From positions 1 through 6,500 of the forward strand of contig JAIXVS010000008.1 of assembly GCA_027482795.1 (NCBI GenBank): 6,500 nucleotides of DNA, read 5' to 3'. Below are positions 1 through 6,154 of this stretch, in pieces. Position 1 is the stretch's first letter. Every line of letters starts with the position of its first letter. A model generated the notes under the pieces. The model did no database searches, was not told where the DNA came from, and was given only the letters and a program-made list of their open reading frames with translations. The translations under genes were made by a program, and so were the position numbers. The stretch is from Rhodobacter sp. (GTDB lineage Bacteria; Pseudomonadota; Alphaproteobacteria; Rhodobacterales; Rhodobacteraceae).

Positions 1-718
1 ATTCAACCAAGTTGCCAAGGTGGAAAAACGCGGTGCGCTGCGAGACGCGGGCGGCTTGTTGCATCGAGTGGGTGACGATAACCACCGAATAATCGGTGCG
101 CAGTTCGTCGATCAGTTCTTCCACCTGCGCGGTAGCAATCGGGTCAAGAGCCGAACATGGCTCGTCCATCAGCAGCACTTCGGGCGAGGTTGCAATCGCG
201 CGGGCAATGCACAGGCGCTGTTGCTGGCCGCCCGACAGGCCCGTACCGCCTGCGGTTAGGCGATCCTTCACTTCGTTCCACAGCGCGGCGCGGCGCAGTG
301 ATTTTTCAACAATCTCGTCCAACTCGGCCTTGGTGCGGGTTAGCCCGTGAATGCGCGGGCCATAAGCCACGTTGTCATAGATCGATTTGGGAAATGGGTT
401 TGGCTTTTGAAACACCATGCCCACTTTGGCGCGCAGCTGCACGGGGTCAACGCGGGCATCATAGATGTCTTCGTTTTCCAGCAGGATTTTGCCTTCGACA
501 CGGGCCGAAGCCACGGTATCATTCATGCGGTTCAAGCAGCGCAGAAAGGTCGATTTGCCGCACCCCGATGGGCCGATAAAGGCCGTGACGGTTTTGTCCA
601 GAATATCGACATCTACATCTTTGATTGCGTGGTTCGTGCCGTAGAACACTTGCACGCCGCGAGCTTCGATTTTGTTTGTTTCGGTTTGCACGTCACGCTC
701 CACTCTGAGGTCTTTCAT
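1..718 (-). CDS. pstB: Phosphate ABC transporter ATP-binding protein PstB (partial, C-terminus cut by window edge)
   Basis: This is the ATPase subunit that drives high-affinity phosphate import through the PstC/PstA channel, acting on the cytoplasmic face of the inner membrane. The ATG at 718-716 opens a frame read without interruption for 239 codons to the left edge. Visible motifs are Walker A GPSGCGKST (residues 49-57), the Q-loop around FQKPNPFP (103-110), the ABC signature LSGGQQQR (161-168), Walker B LLMDEP (182-187) followed by CSALDP, and the switch histidine in VTHSMQQAA (H217). The QKPNPFPKSIYDN and EPCSALDPI stretches are typical of PstB rather than of other ABC ATPases. Family members are about 250-265 residues, so only about 20 C-terminal residues are missing. 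The start is supported by a Shine-Dalgarno TAAGGAG (731-725) that overlaps the pstA stop codon and leaves a 6-nt spacer, which indicates one transcript with tight coupling to pstA. Confidence 0.97.
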   Translation of the reverse strand, partial: MKDLRVERDVQTETNKIEARGVQVFYGTNHAIKDVDVDILDKTVTAFIGPSGCGKSTFLRCLNRMNDTVASARVEGKILLENEDIYDARVDPVQLRAKVGMVFQKPNPFPKSIYDNVAYGPRIHGLTRTKAELDEIVEKSLRRAALWNEVKDRLTAGGTGLSGGQQQRLCIARAIATSPEVLLMDEPCSALDPIATAQVEELIDELRTDYSVVIVTHSMQQAARVSQRTAFFHLGNLVE

Positions 719-728
719 GGGGTTCTCC

Positions 729-2084
729 TTACCAACGGCGTTCAAAGCGGCGGCGAAGAATGATGGCAACAATGTTCATGACCAAAAGAAAGGCCAGCAG
801 AACGATGATCGCGCCCGATGCGCGTTCAATAAAGGCGGGGTCAGACCGCGCGGCCCACGCGTAAACCTGCACGGGCAAGGCGGTGGCAGGTTCCATCACG
901 CCGCCAGTCAGCGGGCCAGAGGGATAGTTCACCACAAAGGCCTCCATCCCAATCAGCAGCAGCGGGCCCGTTTCGCCCAAAGACGTGGCAAGGCTAAGGA
1001 TAGTGCCCGTTAGAATGCCCGGCATTGCCAGCGGCAACACATGGTGGAACACCATCTGCACTTTAGATGCCCCAATTCCCAGCGCGGCAGTGCGGATCGA
1101 AGGCGGCACAGCGCGCAGGCTGGCGCGGGTGGCAATGATAATCGTCGGCAGCGCCATAAGCGTCAGCACCAAGGCCCCGACCAGCGACGACGATTGCGGC
1201 AGCCCACCAAAGTTGATGAAGATCGCAAGGCCCAATATCCCGAACACAATCGACGGCACGGCAGCAAGGTTCGAGATGTTCACCTCGATCAAATCGGTAA
1301 AGCGGTTTTGCGGGGCGAACTCTTCCAGATAGATCGCCGCAGCAACCCCCAACGGCAAAGACAGCACAACAACCAGCGCCATCATGTAAAGCGTACCAAT
1401 AATGGCCACCCCAAGGCCCGAAGATTCAGGCCGCGTATCAGACGCATCGGGGTTGGTAAAGAATTTGGGGTTAAAGCGCACATCCAAAATGCCCGCCTGT
1501 TTCATTTTGTCGGCCAATTGCAGCTGTTCGGGCGAGATGTTGCTGTCCAGCTTTGCGGTTTCCATCGTAACACGGCCTTTGAAATAACCGTCAATGCGGC
1601 CCGTGGCAAAGGCGGAAAAGTCAATCGTCTGACCAATCAGGCTGGGGTCTGCCAAAACCATATCTCGCAACCGTGCTGGCGCATCGCCCGAAATGAACGC
1701 GCCGATGTCTTTTTCAGAAACGCCGTCCACCGCGACCTGCCGCTTATTCAGTTCATCAATCAGCGACTTTTCCAAAACTTTTTTATAACCAATGGTGGTC
1801 ACTTTGGTCATTTCGGCAATATCGCGGTTGCCCTTTGGGTCTAGCGTTGCGGCATCCATCGTAACAGGAAAGCGCAAGGTCGCCTGCGAAAAGGCCGAAA
1901 TACCGTCCGAGAAAATGGTGAACAGCATAATGCCAAGCGTGGCCAAGCTAATCACTATCGCGGCAATACCATAGGCCTTATAGCGGGTTTCGGCAGCATT
2001 GCGGCGGCGCATCAGCTTGCTGGGCACCAGCAAAGATTCCGATTTGTGCGGCACATCGCTGGGGTTGGTTGAAGCGTCGCTCAT
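729..2084 (-). CDS. pstA: Phosphate ABC transporter permease PstA, long form with N-terminal extension
   Basis: One of the two inner-membrane subunits of the phosphate importer, 451 residues. A first hydrophobic segment lies at about 37-58. A long hydrophilic, probably periplasmic region follows (about 60-220), and then the permease core with membrane segments near 222-252, 270-291, 299-318, 352-374 and 423-443. The cytoplasmic EAA-type loop that docks on the ATPase is at about 333-352 (AALGIGASK through HHVLPL), followed by the conserved LGETGPLLLIG stretch (369-379). E. coli PstA is about 296 residues; the surplus is the N-terminal segment and hydrophilic domain, which I believe corresponds to the DUF3333-type domain of alphaproteobacterial PstA (from memory, not searched). 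The ATG overlaps the pstC TGA in an ATGA quartet at 2084-2081, so translation is probably coupled to pstC. A GGGAG lies just upstream within the pstC end. The basic C-terminus (RRRFERRW) fits a cytoplasmic end. Confidence 0.96.
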   Translation of the reverse strand: MSDASTNPSDVPHKSESLLVPSKLMRRRNAAETRYKAYGIAAIVISLATLGIMLFTIFSDGISAFSQATLRFPVTMDAATLDPKGNRDIAEMTKVTTIGYKKVLEKSLIDELNKRQVAVDGVSEKDIGAFISGDAPARLRDMVLADPSLIGQTIDFSAFATGRIDGYFKGRVTMETAKLDSNISPEQLQLADKMKQAGILDVRFNPKFFTNPDASDTRPESSGLGVAIIGTLYMMALVVVLSLPLGVAAAIYLEEFAPQNRFTDLIEVNISNLAAVPSIVFGILGLAIFINFGGLPQSSSLVGALVLTLMALPTIIIATRASLRAVPPSIRTAALGIGASKVQMVFHHVLPLAMPGILTGTILSLATSLGETGPLLLIGMEAFVVNYPSGPLTGGVMEPATALPVQVYAWAARSDPAFIERASGAIIVLLAFLLVMNIVAIILRRRFERRW

Positions 2085-3541
2085 TCGTATTGCTCCCGAT
2101 ATTTGCGCACGATGTATAGGGCGATCACGTTCAGCCCCAAGGTCAGCACGAACAGCGTCATGCCCAAGGCAAAGGCAACCAGCGTTTCTGGGCTGTCAAA
2201 TTCGGTATCACCCGTAAGCTGGCTGACAATTTTCACAGTGATCGTGGTCATCGCTTCGAATGGGTTTAGATCCAGCTTGGCAGCGGCGCCTGCCCCCATG
2301 GTCACAATCATCGTCTCGCCAATGGCGCGGCTAAGGGCCAGCAGCATCCCGCCAACAATGCCTGGCAATGCGGCGGGCAAAATCACCAAGCGGATGGTTT
2401 CCGATTTGGTCGCGCCAATGCCGTACGATCCATCGCGCATTGCCTGCGGCACGGCGTTAATCACGTCATCGGCCAAGGACGATACAAACGGAATGTTCAA
2501 AATCCCAATCACCAGACCTGCCGTCATAACCGACGATCCCGAATTGCCCCAGCCTGTCGGCTCGGCAATCCAATCGCGCAGGATTGGGCCAAGGGTGACA
2601 AGGGCGAACAGACCGAACACCACGGTTGGAATGCCAGCGATTACCTCGATGGCGGGTTTCACCACAGACCGAACGCGCGGCGAGGCGTATTCCGCTAGGT
2701 AAATCGCCGAAAACAAACCAATCGGCGCGGCCACAATGATCGACACAAAGCTGATGTAAATCGTGCCCCACAGCAGCGGCGCAAGGCCCAGATCACTGCC
2801 GCCTTGGAAATTGGGCGACCATGTCAGGCTAAAGAAAAAGTCTTGCCACGGATACATGGTGAAAAAGCGCAGGCTTTCGCCAACCAGCGAGAGAACAATG
2901 CCGACAGTCGTCAAAATTGCGACGGTGGACGATAGGCTTAGCAGCGCCATGACAACCTGCTCAACGCGGTTGCGCGCACGGAAGTCTTTGTTGGTGATCC
3001 GTATGGCATAGATCAGGCCAGCTAATGCCACTAGAAATGTCAGTATGCTGCGGCCGATGTTGCCGATGACAGCAAGTTCGCGATAATTCTGCGCTGCGGC
3101 CAAAACTTGCGGGGTCACTTCTGCGCCCAGCGCTACGCCAACCTCGGCCAGACGGTCGCGAACCGACCCAAATTCAGTGCGCACCATATCGGCCTGCACT
3201 TCGGTCATTGCGCCTTGGGCGATGGCAATATCCAGCCCTTCGGCCACACGGCGCACATCAGCCATGGCAAGGGTGCGCGCGGCGCTTGATTCAAGAACTT
3301 CGGGCGGGAAATAGCCCACCAACTGACGCTCGATCACCAAAGGCTGGATCAACAGCCACAGAGTAAGAGCAAGCAGCGACGGAACAATCACCATCAGCGC
3401 ACCGTGCCAGCCGTAATACACAGGCAGCGAGTGCATCTCTTTGATATTGCCTGCTGCCGAAGCCAAGGCGCGCTGACGTCCAACAACGAAACCCACCAGC
3501 GCAAGAACCGCAATAACCACCAACAGCATGAAGACCGACAT
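2081..3541 (-). CDS. pstC: Phosphate ABC transporter permease PstC, long form
   Basis: Partner permease of PstA in the phosphate importer, 486 residues from the ATG at 3541-3539. Hydrophobic segments lie at about 2-20, 44-66, 157-180, 199-222, 252-282, 296-320, 338-360, 388-410 and 455-478. Between the second and third is a soluble, helix-prone region (about 70-155). The permease core contains the cytoplasmic EAA-type loop at about 370-395 (DGSYGIGATK through LPAALPG) and the conserved SRAIGET motif (404-410). The E. coli protein is about 319 residues; the extra 150 or so residues at the N-terminus are typical of a long alphaproteobacterial form. An in-frame TTG at 3553-3551 would add four residues, but it sits inside the GAGG that serves as ribosome site for the ATG, so I prefer the ATG. 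The gene follows pstS by 80 bp and overlaps pstA by 4 bp. The pairing with pstS, pstA and pstB makes the assignment to phosphate secure. Confidence 0.96.
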   Translation of the reverse strand: MSVFMLLVVIAVLALVGFVVGRQRALASAAGNIKEMHSLPVYYGWHGALMVIVPSLLALTLWLLIQPLVIERQLVGYFPPEVLESSAARTLAMADVRRVAEGLDIAIAQGAMTEVQADMVRTEFGSVRDRLAEVGVALGAEVTPQVLAAAQNYRELAVIGNIGRSILTFLVALAGLIYAIRITNKDFRARNRVEQVVMALLSLSSTVAILTTVGIVLSLVGESLRFFTMYPWQDFFFSLTWSPNFQGGSDLGLAPLLWGTIYISFVSIIVAAPIGLFSAIYLAEYASPRVRSVVKPAIEVIAGIPTVVFGLFALVTLGPILRDWIAEPTGWGNSGSSVMTAGLVIGILNIPFVSSLADDVINAVPQAMRDGSYGIGATKSETIRLVILPAALPGIVGGMLLALSRAIGETMIVTMGAGAAAKLDLNPFEAMTTITVKIVSQLTGDTEFDSPETLVAFALGMTLFVLTLGLNVIALYIVRKYREQYE

Positions 3542-3547
3542 GATATG

Positions 3548-3551
3548 CCTC
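3548..3551 (-). promoter_or_regulatory. Ribosome binding site that decides the pstC start
   Basis: On the minus strand GAGG at 3551-3548 is followed by a 6-nt spacer and the ATG at 3541-3539. The competing upstream TTG (3553-3551) overlaps this GAGG and has no purine-rich motif of its own at a usual distance, only CTTTTGA. This favours the ATG start. Inference from spacing only. Confidence 0.7.
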
Positions 3552-3575
3552 AATCAAAAGGTAATAATGGTCTAG

Positions 3576-3610
3576 CAAAATAAATGGCGGCGCAGGGTTC
3601 TGCGCCGCCA
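3576..3610 (-). terminator. Intercistronic hairpin with T-rich tail between pstS and pstC (partial terminator or mRNA stabiliser)
   Basis: The arms 3610-3600 and 3595-3585 form a perfect 11-bp stem, almost all G-C, closed by a 4-nt loop (AACC on the minus strand). Reading in the direction of the pst operon, the stem begins 11 nt after the pstS stop and is followed at once by TTTATTTT. This has the full layout of an intrinsic terminator, yet pstC begins only about 45 nt downstream and has no promoter that I can see. The likely role is attenuation, or protection of the pstS 3' end from exonucleases, so that the abundant binding protein is made in excess over the membrane subunits. A true full-strength terminator with a separate pstC promoter is the alternative. 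Confidence 0.85.
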
Positions 3611-3621
3611 CTTTGTTTAGA

Positions 3622-4680
3622 TTATTCCAGTGGGCCCATTGGGGTGCCAGCAGCAACCATAGCTTGGGTTGCAGCCAGTTCTGGATCGGAAACCAAGCCG
3701 TAGGCAGCCAGCGGGCCATCTGGGCCAGCCATGTCATCGGACACGAAGAAGTCGATGTATTCCTGCAGGCCAGGGATCACGCCGATATGTGCTTTCTTGA
3801 CGTAGAAATACAGCGGGCGCGACACGGGGTATTCGCCCGAAGCGATCGATTCGGTCGAAGGAACAATGCCCGACATCGTTGCTACTTTCAGCTTGTCGGT
3901 GTTGTTCTGGTAGAACGACAGACCGAACACGCCTACAGCGTTCTTGTCAGCGTCCAAACGTGCCAGCGTTTCGGTGTAGTCGCCGTCGATGTCCACAGCG
4001 CGGCCATCGGTGCGCAGCTCCATGCAAGCTTTGTCAGCGTTGCCAGCTTTTTCTTTGTCGTCAGCGCCTTCAGCGGTGGCCAAGAACAAATCATGCGCGC
4101 CGGTTTCTTTGCAGCCAGCCACAACAACCTTGGTGTCGAACACTTCGCGTGTGCCGTGCTTGGTGCCGGGAACCAGTGCCAGAATGTCTTGTGCTGGCAG
4201 GGCAGGGTTTACTTCAGCCCACTGAGCAGCAGCGTTGTCAACCAAAGCGCCGTCTTTTGCCACTTTTGCAGCCAAAGCCAGATACACGTCAGCAGGGGTC
4301 AACGCGAAATCAGGGCCAGCGACGTCGGATGCGAACACGATGCCGTCATAACCAAAGCGCACTTCCATGATCTCGGTCACGCCATTGGCAGCGCAGGTGT
4401 CGATGTCTTTTTGGCTGATGCGCGAGGACGAGTTTGCGATGTCGATGGTGTTTTCGCCCACGCCTTCACACATTTTTGCACGGCCAGCGCCCGAACCACC
4501 ACCTTCAACGACGGGGGTAGGGAACTGCGAGAAGTTCTCGCCAAAGGCTTCTGCTACGATCGTGGCATAAGGCAGAACGGTCGACGAGCCAGCGACTTGT
4601 ACGTTGTCACGGGCCATCGAAACGGTTGCCGACGCGGCCAAAATGGCCAAGGTCGAAACGGTGATTTTGGTCAGTTTCAT
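3622..4680 (-). CDS. pstS: Periplasmic phosphate-binding protein PstS
   Basis: Substrate-binding subunit that captures inorganic phosphate in the periplasm and delivers it to PstC/PstA. From the ATG at 4680-4678 it is 352 residues, close to family size. The N-terminus is a Sec signal peptide: KLTK, a hydrophobic core to about residue 20, and a probable cleavage after A23 (SMA, then RDN). There is no lipobox cysteine, so it should be soluble. The mature protein starts with VQVAGSSTVLPYA (28-39), the phosphate-binding loop of the PstS_2-like group, followed by GGGSGAGRAK (60-69), DIANSSSRIS (80-89) and PGTKHGTREVF (171-181), all usual anion-contact regions. Four cysteines (C71, C96, C190, C219) could form two disulfides. 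A longer frame from a TTG at 4710 is unlikely because AGGAG (4691-4687) lies 6 nt before the ATG and the signal peptide begins there. It is the first gene of the operon and is preceded by Pho-box repeats. Confidence 0.96.
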   Translation of the reverse strand: MKLTKITVSTLAILAASATVSMARDNVQVAGSSTVLPYATIVAEAFGENFSQFPTPVVEGGGSGAGRAKMCEGVGENTIDIANSSSRISQKDIDTCAANGVTEIMEVRFGYDGIVFASDVAGPDFALTPADVYLALAAKVAKDGALVDNAAAQWAEVNPALPAQDILALVPGTKHGTREVFDTKVVVAGCKETGAHDLFLATAEGADDKEKAGNADKACMELRTDGRAVDIDGDYTETLARLDADKNAVGVFGLSFYQNNTDKLKVATMSGIVPSTESIASGEYPVSRPLYFYVKKAHIGVIPGLQEYIDFFVSDDMAGPDGPLAAYGLVSDPELAATQAMVAAGTPMGPLE

Positions 4681-4730
4681 GGATCTCTCCTGATTACGGG
4701 TGTGGGCCAAACCTTTTGGCTCAATCGCGG

Positions 4731-4737
4731 GGGATAG
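4731..4737 (-). promoter_or_regulatory. Possible -10 element of the pstS promoter
   Basis: Minus-strand CTATCCC (4737-4731) begins 4 bp after the last 11-bp repeat of the Pho array, or 8 bp after its CGTCATG core. PhoB-activated sigma70 promoters place the box where a -35 would be, about 10 bp before the -10, so the position is roughly right. The match to TATAAT is poor and no start site is known. Transcription from here would give a leader of about 45 nt before pstS. Confidence 0.35.
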
Positions 4738-4741
4738 GCGC

Positions 4742-4785
4742 GTTTCATGACGGCTCTATTTCAGTTTTGTGACAGTTTTATGAAA
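4742..4785 (-). promoter_or_regulatory. PhoB-binding array (two adjacent Pho boxes, four 11-bp half-sites) upstream of pstS
   Basis: Read on the minus strand, four consecutive 11-bp units are visible: TTTCATAAAAC at 4785-4775, TGTCACAAAAC at 4774-4764, TGAAATAGAGC at 4763-4753 and CGTCATGAAAC at 4752-4742. The first two together resemble the known Pho box (CTGTCAT half-sites at 11-bp spacing with A-rich spacers) very closely; the last two are weaker. Each pair would hold one PhoB dimer, so the array could carry two. It ends 61 bp before the pstS ATG. Its position before the first pst gene predicts induction by phosphate starvation through PhoR/PhoB. It lies 119 bp before ychF, so an effect on that gene is possible but less likely. 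Confidence 0.85.
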
Positions 4786-4790
4786 TGTTG

Positions 4791-4799
4791 TGTGGATAA
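4791..4799 (-). promoter_or_regulatory. Perfect consensus DnaA box between pstS and ychF
   Basis: The minus strand reads TTATCCACA, identical to the strongest E. coli DnaA box (R1 type). It lies 5 bp from the outer end of the Pho array, within the divergent promoter region. Only one such box is visible and there is no AT-rich unwinding region, so this is not an origin. DnaA could act here as a regulator of pstS or ychF. A chance match is also possible: a 9-mer on either strand is expected about 0.05 times in a window of this size. Confidence 0.5.
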
Positions 4800-4822
4800 G
4801 TTTAGCCACTTGTCTATAGGCT

Positions 4823-4851
4823 GCCTTTGCACTGCCGCAGCCTTTGCATTG
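4823..4851 (+). repeat. Short direct repeat upstream of ychF, 17-bp spacing
   Basis: GCCTTTGCACTG at 4823-4834 recurs as GCCTTTGCATTG at 4840-4851, with one mismatch in 12 and start points 17 bp apart. It sits 54-82 bp before the ychF ATG, where the promoter is expected. Each copy holds a TTGCA core that could be part of a -35 element, but I could not pair either with a convincing -10. It may be a regulator site or coincidence. Confidence 0.4.
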
Positions 4852-4891
4852 ATCTTGGCCGTCCTTCCCACTAAAGACAGCGCAAACAGCG

Positions 4892-4897
4892 AAAGGA
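4892..4897 (+). promoter_or_regulatory. Ribosome binding site supporting the ychF start
   Basis: AAAGGA precedes the ATG at 4905 with a 7-nt spacer. Another ATG overlaps the site at 4897-4899 but is in a different frame. The in-frame ATG at 4905 gives the usual MGFKMGIVGLPNVGKS family N-terminus. Confidence 0.65.
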
Positions 4898-4904
4898 TGC
4901 GGCG

Positions 4905-6002
4905 ATGGGTTTCAAAATGGGTATCGTGGGCTTGCCCAATGTGGGCAAATCAACCCTGTTCAATGCGCTTACCCGCACTGCCGCAGCGCAGGCCGCGAAC
5001 TTTCCCTTTTGCACCATTGAACCCAATGTGGGCGAAGTTGCCGTGCCCGATGCGCGGCTGGAAAAGCTGGCGGCGATTGCGAATTCCAAGCAAATCATCC
5101 CCACCCGCATGACCTTTGTTGATATTGCAGGGCTGGTGCGCGGGGCAAGTAAGGGCGAAGGTTTGGGCAACCAATTCCTTGCAAACATTAGGGAATGTGA
5201 CGCCATTGCCCATGTGCTGCGCTGTTTTGAAGATGGGGACATCACCCATGTCGAAGGGCGGATCGACCCTGTGGCCGATGCCGAAACGATTGAGACCGAA
5301 CTGATGCTGGCCGATATGGAATCCATCGAGCGCCGCCTTGTCGCCTTGGGCAAGAAACTGCGCGGCGGCGATCAGGAAACGCTGGACCAAGACCGCCTGC
5401 TGCGGGCGGCTTTGGCTGTGCTGAACGATGGCAAACCCGCCCGCACCGTTCAGGTGGCCGAGGATGACCGCCGCACGTGGCGGCTGCTGCAACTACTTAC
5501 CAGCAAACCCGTGCTATATGTTTGTAATGTCGAGGAATCTTGCGCCGCAAAGGGCAATTCGCAATCGGCCCGCGTCGCCGAAATGGCCGCCAAACAAGGG
5601 GCGGCTTCGGTGGTGATTTCCGCCAAGATCGAGGAAGAAATCAGCCAGCTTGCCAATGACGAAGCGGAAATGTTCCTGTCGGAAATGGGCCTTGAAGAAG
5701 CAGGCCTAGACCGTTTGATCCGCGCGGGGTATAAGCTGCTGGGATTGCAGACCTATTTCACCATCGGCCCAAAAGAAGCCCGCGCTTGGACCATCCCCGC
5801 CAAAACGCTGGCCCCCCAAGCGGCAGGCGTTATTCACGGCGATTTTGAAAAAGGCTTCATCCGCGCCGAAACCATTGGCTATGACGACTATATCGCAGGC
5901 AATGGCGAGACGGGCGCGAAAGAGGCGGGCAAGTTTCGGGTGGAAGGTAAGACTTATGAGGTCAGAGACGGGGATGTGCTGCATTTCCTGTTTAACGCCT
6001 GA
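4905..6002 (+). CDS. ychF: Redox-regulated ATPase YchF (OLA1/Obg-like family)
   Basis: A widely conserved cytoplasmic P-loop NTPase of the TRAFAC/Obg-like group, 365 residues against about 363 in E. coli. In this family it prefers ATP to GTP, binds ribosomes and affects the response to oxidative stress and translation start choice (family knowledge). In the sequence: G1 GLPNVGKST (9-17), switch region FPFCTIEPNVG (33-43), G3 DIAGLV (73-78) followed by the glycine-rich GASKGEGLGNQFL (80-92), a helical middle domain (about 126-200), G4 as NVEE (208-211) in place of the GTP-selective NKxD, and G5 SAK (239-241). The C-terminal TGS domain runs from about 281 to 364, with the typical FEKGFIRAETI and DGDVLHFLFN stretches. 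The NxxE G4 motif explains the relaxed base choice. It is divergent from pstS and stands alone; a pth or rplY neighbour, common elsewhere, is not seen upstream. The ATG was chosen from the family N-terminus and an AAAGGA ribosome site. Confidence 0.97.
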   Translation: MGFKMGIVGLPNVGKSTLFNALTRTAAAQAANFPFCTIEPNVGEVAVPDARLEKLAAIANSKQIIPTRMTFVDIAGLVRGASKGEGLGNQFLANIRECDAIAHVLRCFEDGDITHVEGRIDPVADAETIETELMLADMESIERRLVALGKKLRGGDQETLDQDRLLRAALAVLNDGKPARTVQVAEDDRRTWRLLQLLTSKPVLYVCNVEESCAAKGNSQSARVAEMAAKQGAASVVISAKIEEEISQLANDEAEMFLSEMGLEEAGLDRLIRAGYKLLGLQTYFTIGPKEARAWTIPAKTLAPQAAGVIHGDFEKGFIRAETIGYDDYIAGNGETGAKEAGKFRVEGKTYEVRDGDVLHFLFNA

Positions 6003-6045
6003 TCCCCAGCGCGCGGTGGGTTAAACCGCTGATTTCGCTATAAAA

Positions 6046-6070
6046 ACGGCGTATTGCGCGCGTATTTTTT
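6046..6070 (+). terminator. Probable intrinsic terminator of ychF
   Basis: ACG at 6046-6048 and GCG at 6049-6051 pair with CGC at 6057-6059 and CGT at 6061-6063, with a single bulged G at 6060 and a 5-nt loop. An A and six Ts follow (6064-6070). The stem is short (6 bp with a bulge), but its position 44-68 bp after the ychF stop and the T-tract are as expected. An A-run before the stem means it could also work weakly for the convergent gene. Confidence 0.5.
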
Positions 6071-6094
6071 GTGTATTGCATCCGTATTGCATCC
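6051..6094. repeat. Four GTATT-led units at exact 11-bp spacing after ychF
   Basis: GTATT occurs at 6051, 6062, 6073 and 6084, always 11 bp apart. The last two units are identical copies of GTATTGCATCC (6073-6083 and 6084-6094). The first two (GTATTGCGCGC and GTATTTTTTGT) share only the leading bases and overlap the probable ychF terminator. The simplest reading is a recent tandem duplication of 11 bp next to two fortuitous matches. The alternative is an array for a regulator that binds on one face of the helix. Confidence 0.6.
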
Positions 6095-6154
6095 GTCCCT
6101 ACACGCGATGGTGTTGGGGGGCGTTAACCACGGGGTGGCGAGGCGAACATTGCC

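Noticed and set aside
1041..1844. A 267-codon plus-strand open frame opposite pstA.
   Set aside because: Very Arg/Gln/His-rich, low-complexity translation with no family features; an antisense shadow of a certain gene.
4706..4720. Small hairpin GCCAAA / TTTGGC in the pstS leader, considered as a riboswitch or leader element.
   Set aside because: Only 6 bp with a 3-nt loop and no wider conserved structure in a leader of about 45 nt; too little to call.
3613..4737. A 374-codon open frame on the plus strand covering the whole of pstS.
   Set aside because: It is the mirror of pstS codon bias. The peptide is rich in Cys, His, Phe and Gln with no recognisable domain, and pstS itself is unambiguous.
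4786..4904. DnaA box taken as a sign of a replication origin.
   Set aside because: Only one box, no AT-rich unwinding region, and no dnaA, parA/B, hemE or repABC-type genes nearby.
4747..5112. A plus-strand frame starting in the intergenic region and entering ychF out of frame.
   Set aside because: Most of it overlaps ychF in another frame, and it crosses the Pho array and DnaA box. The intergenic part has no ribosome site at its start.
6007..6031. Imperfect hairpin CAG..CGGT / ACCGCTG just after the ychF stop, considered as its terminator.
   Set aside because: It has a 4-nt bulge and no T-run directly after it; the structure at 6046-6070 fits better.
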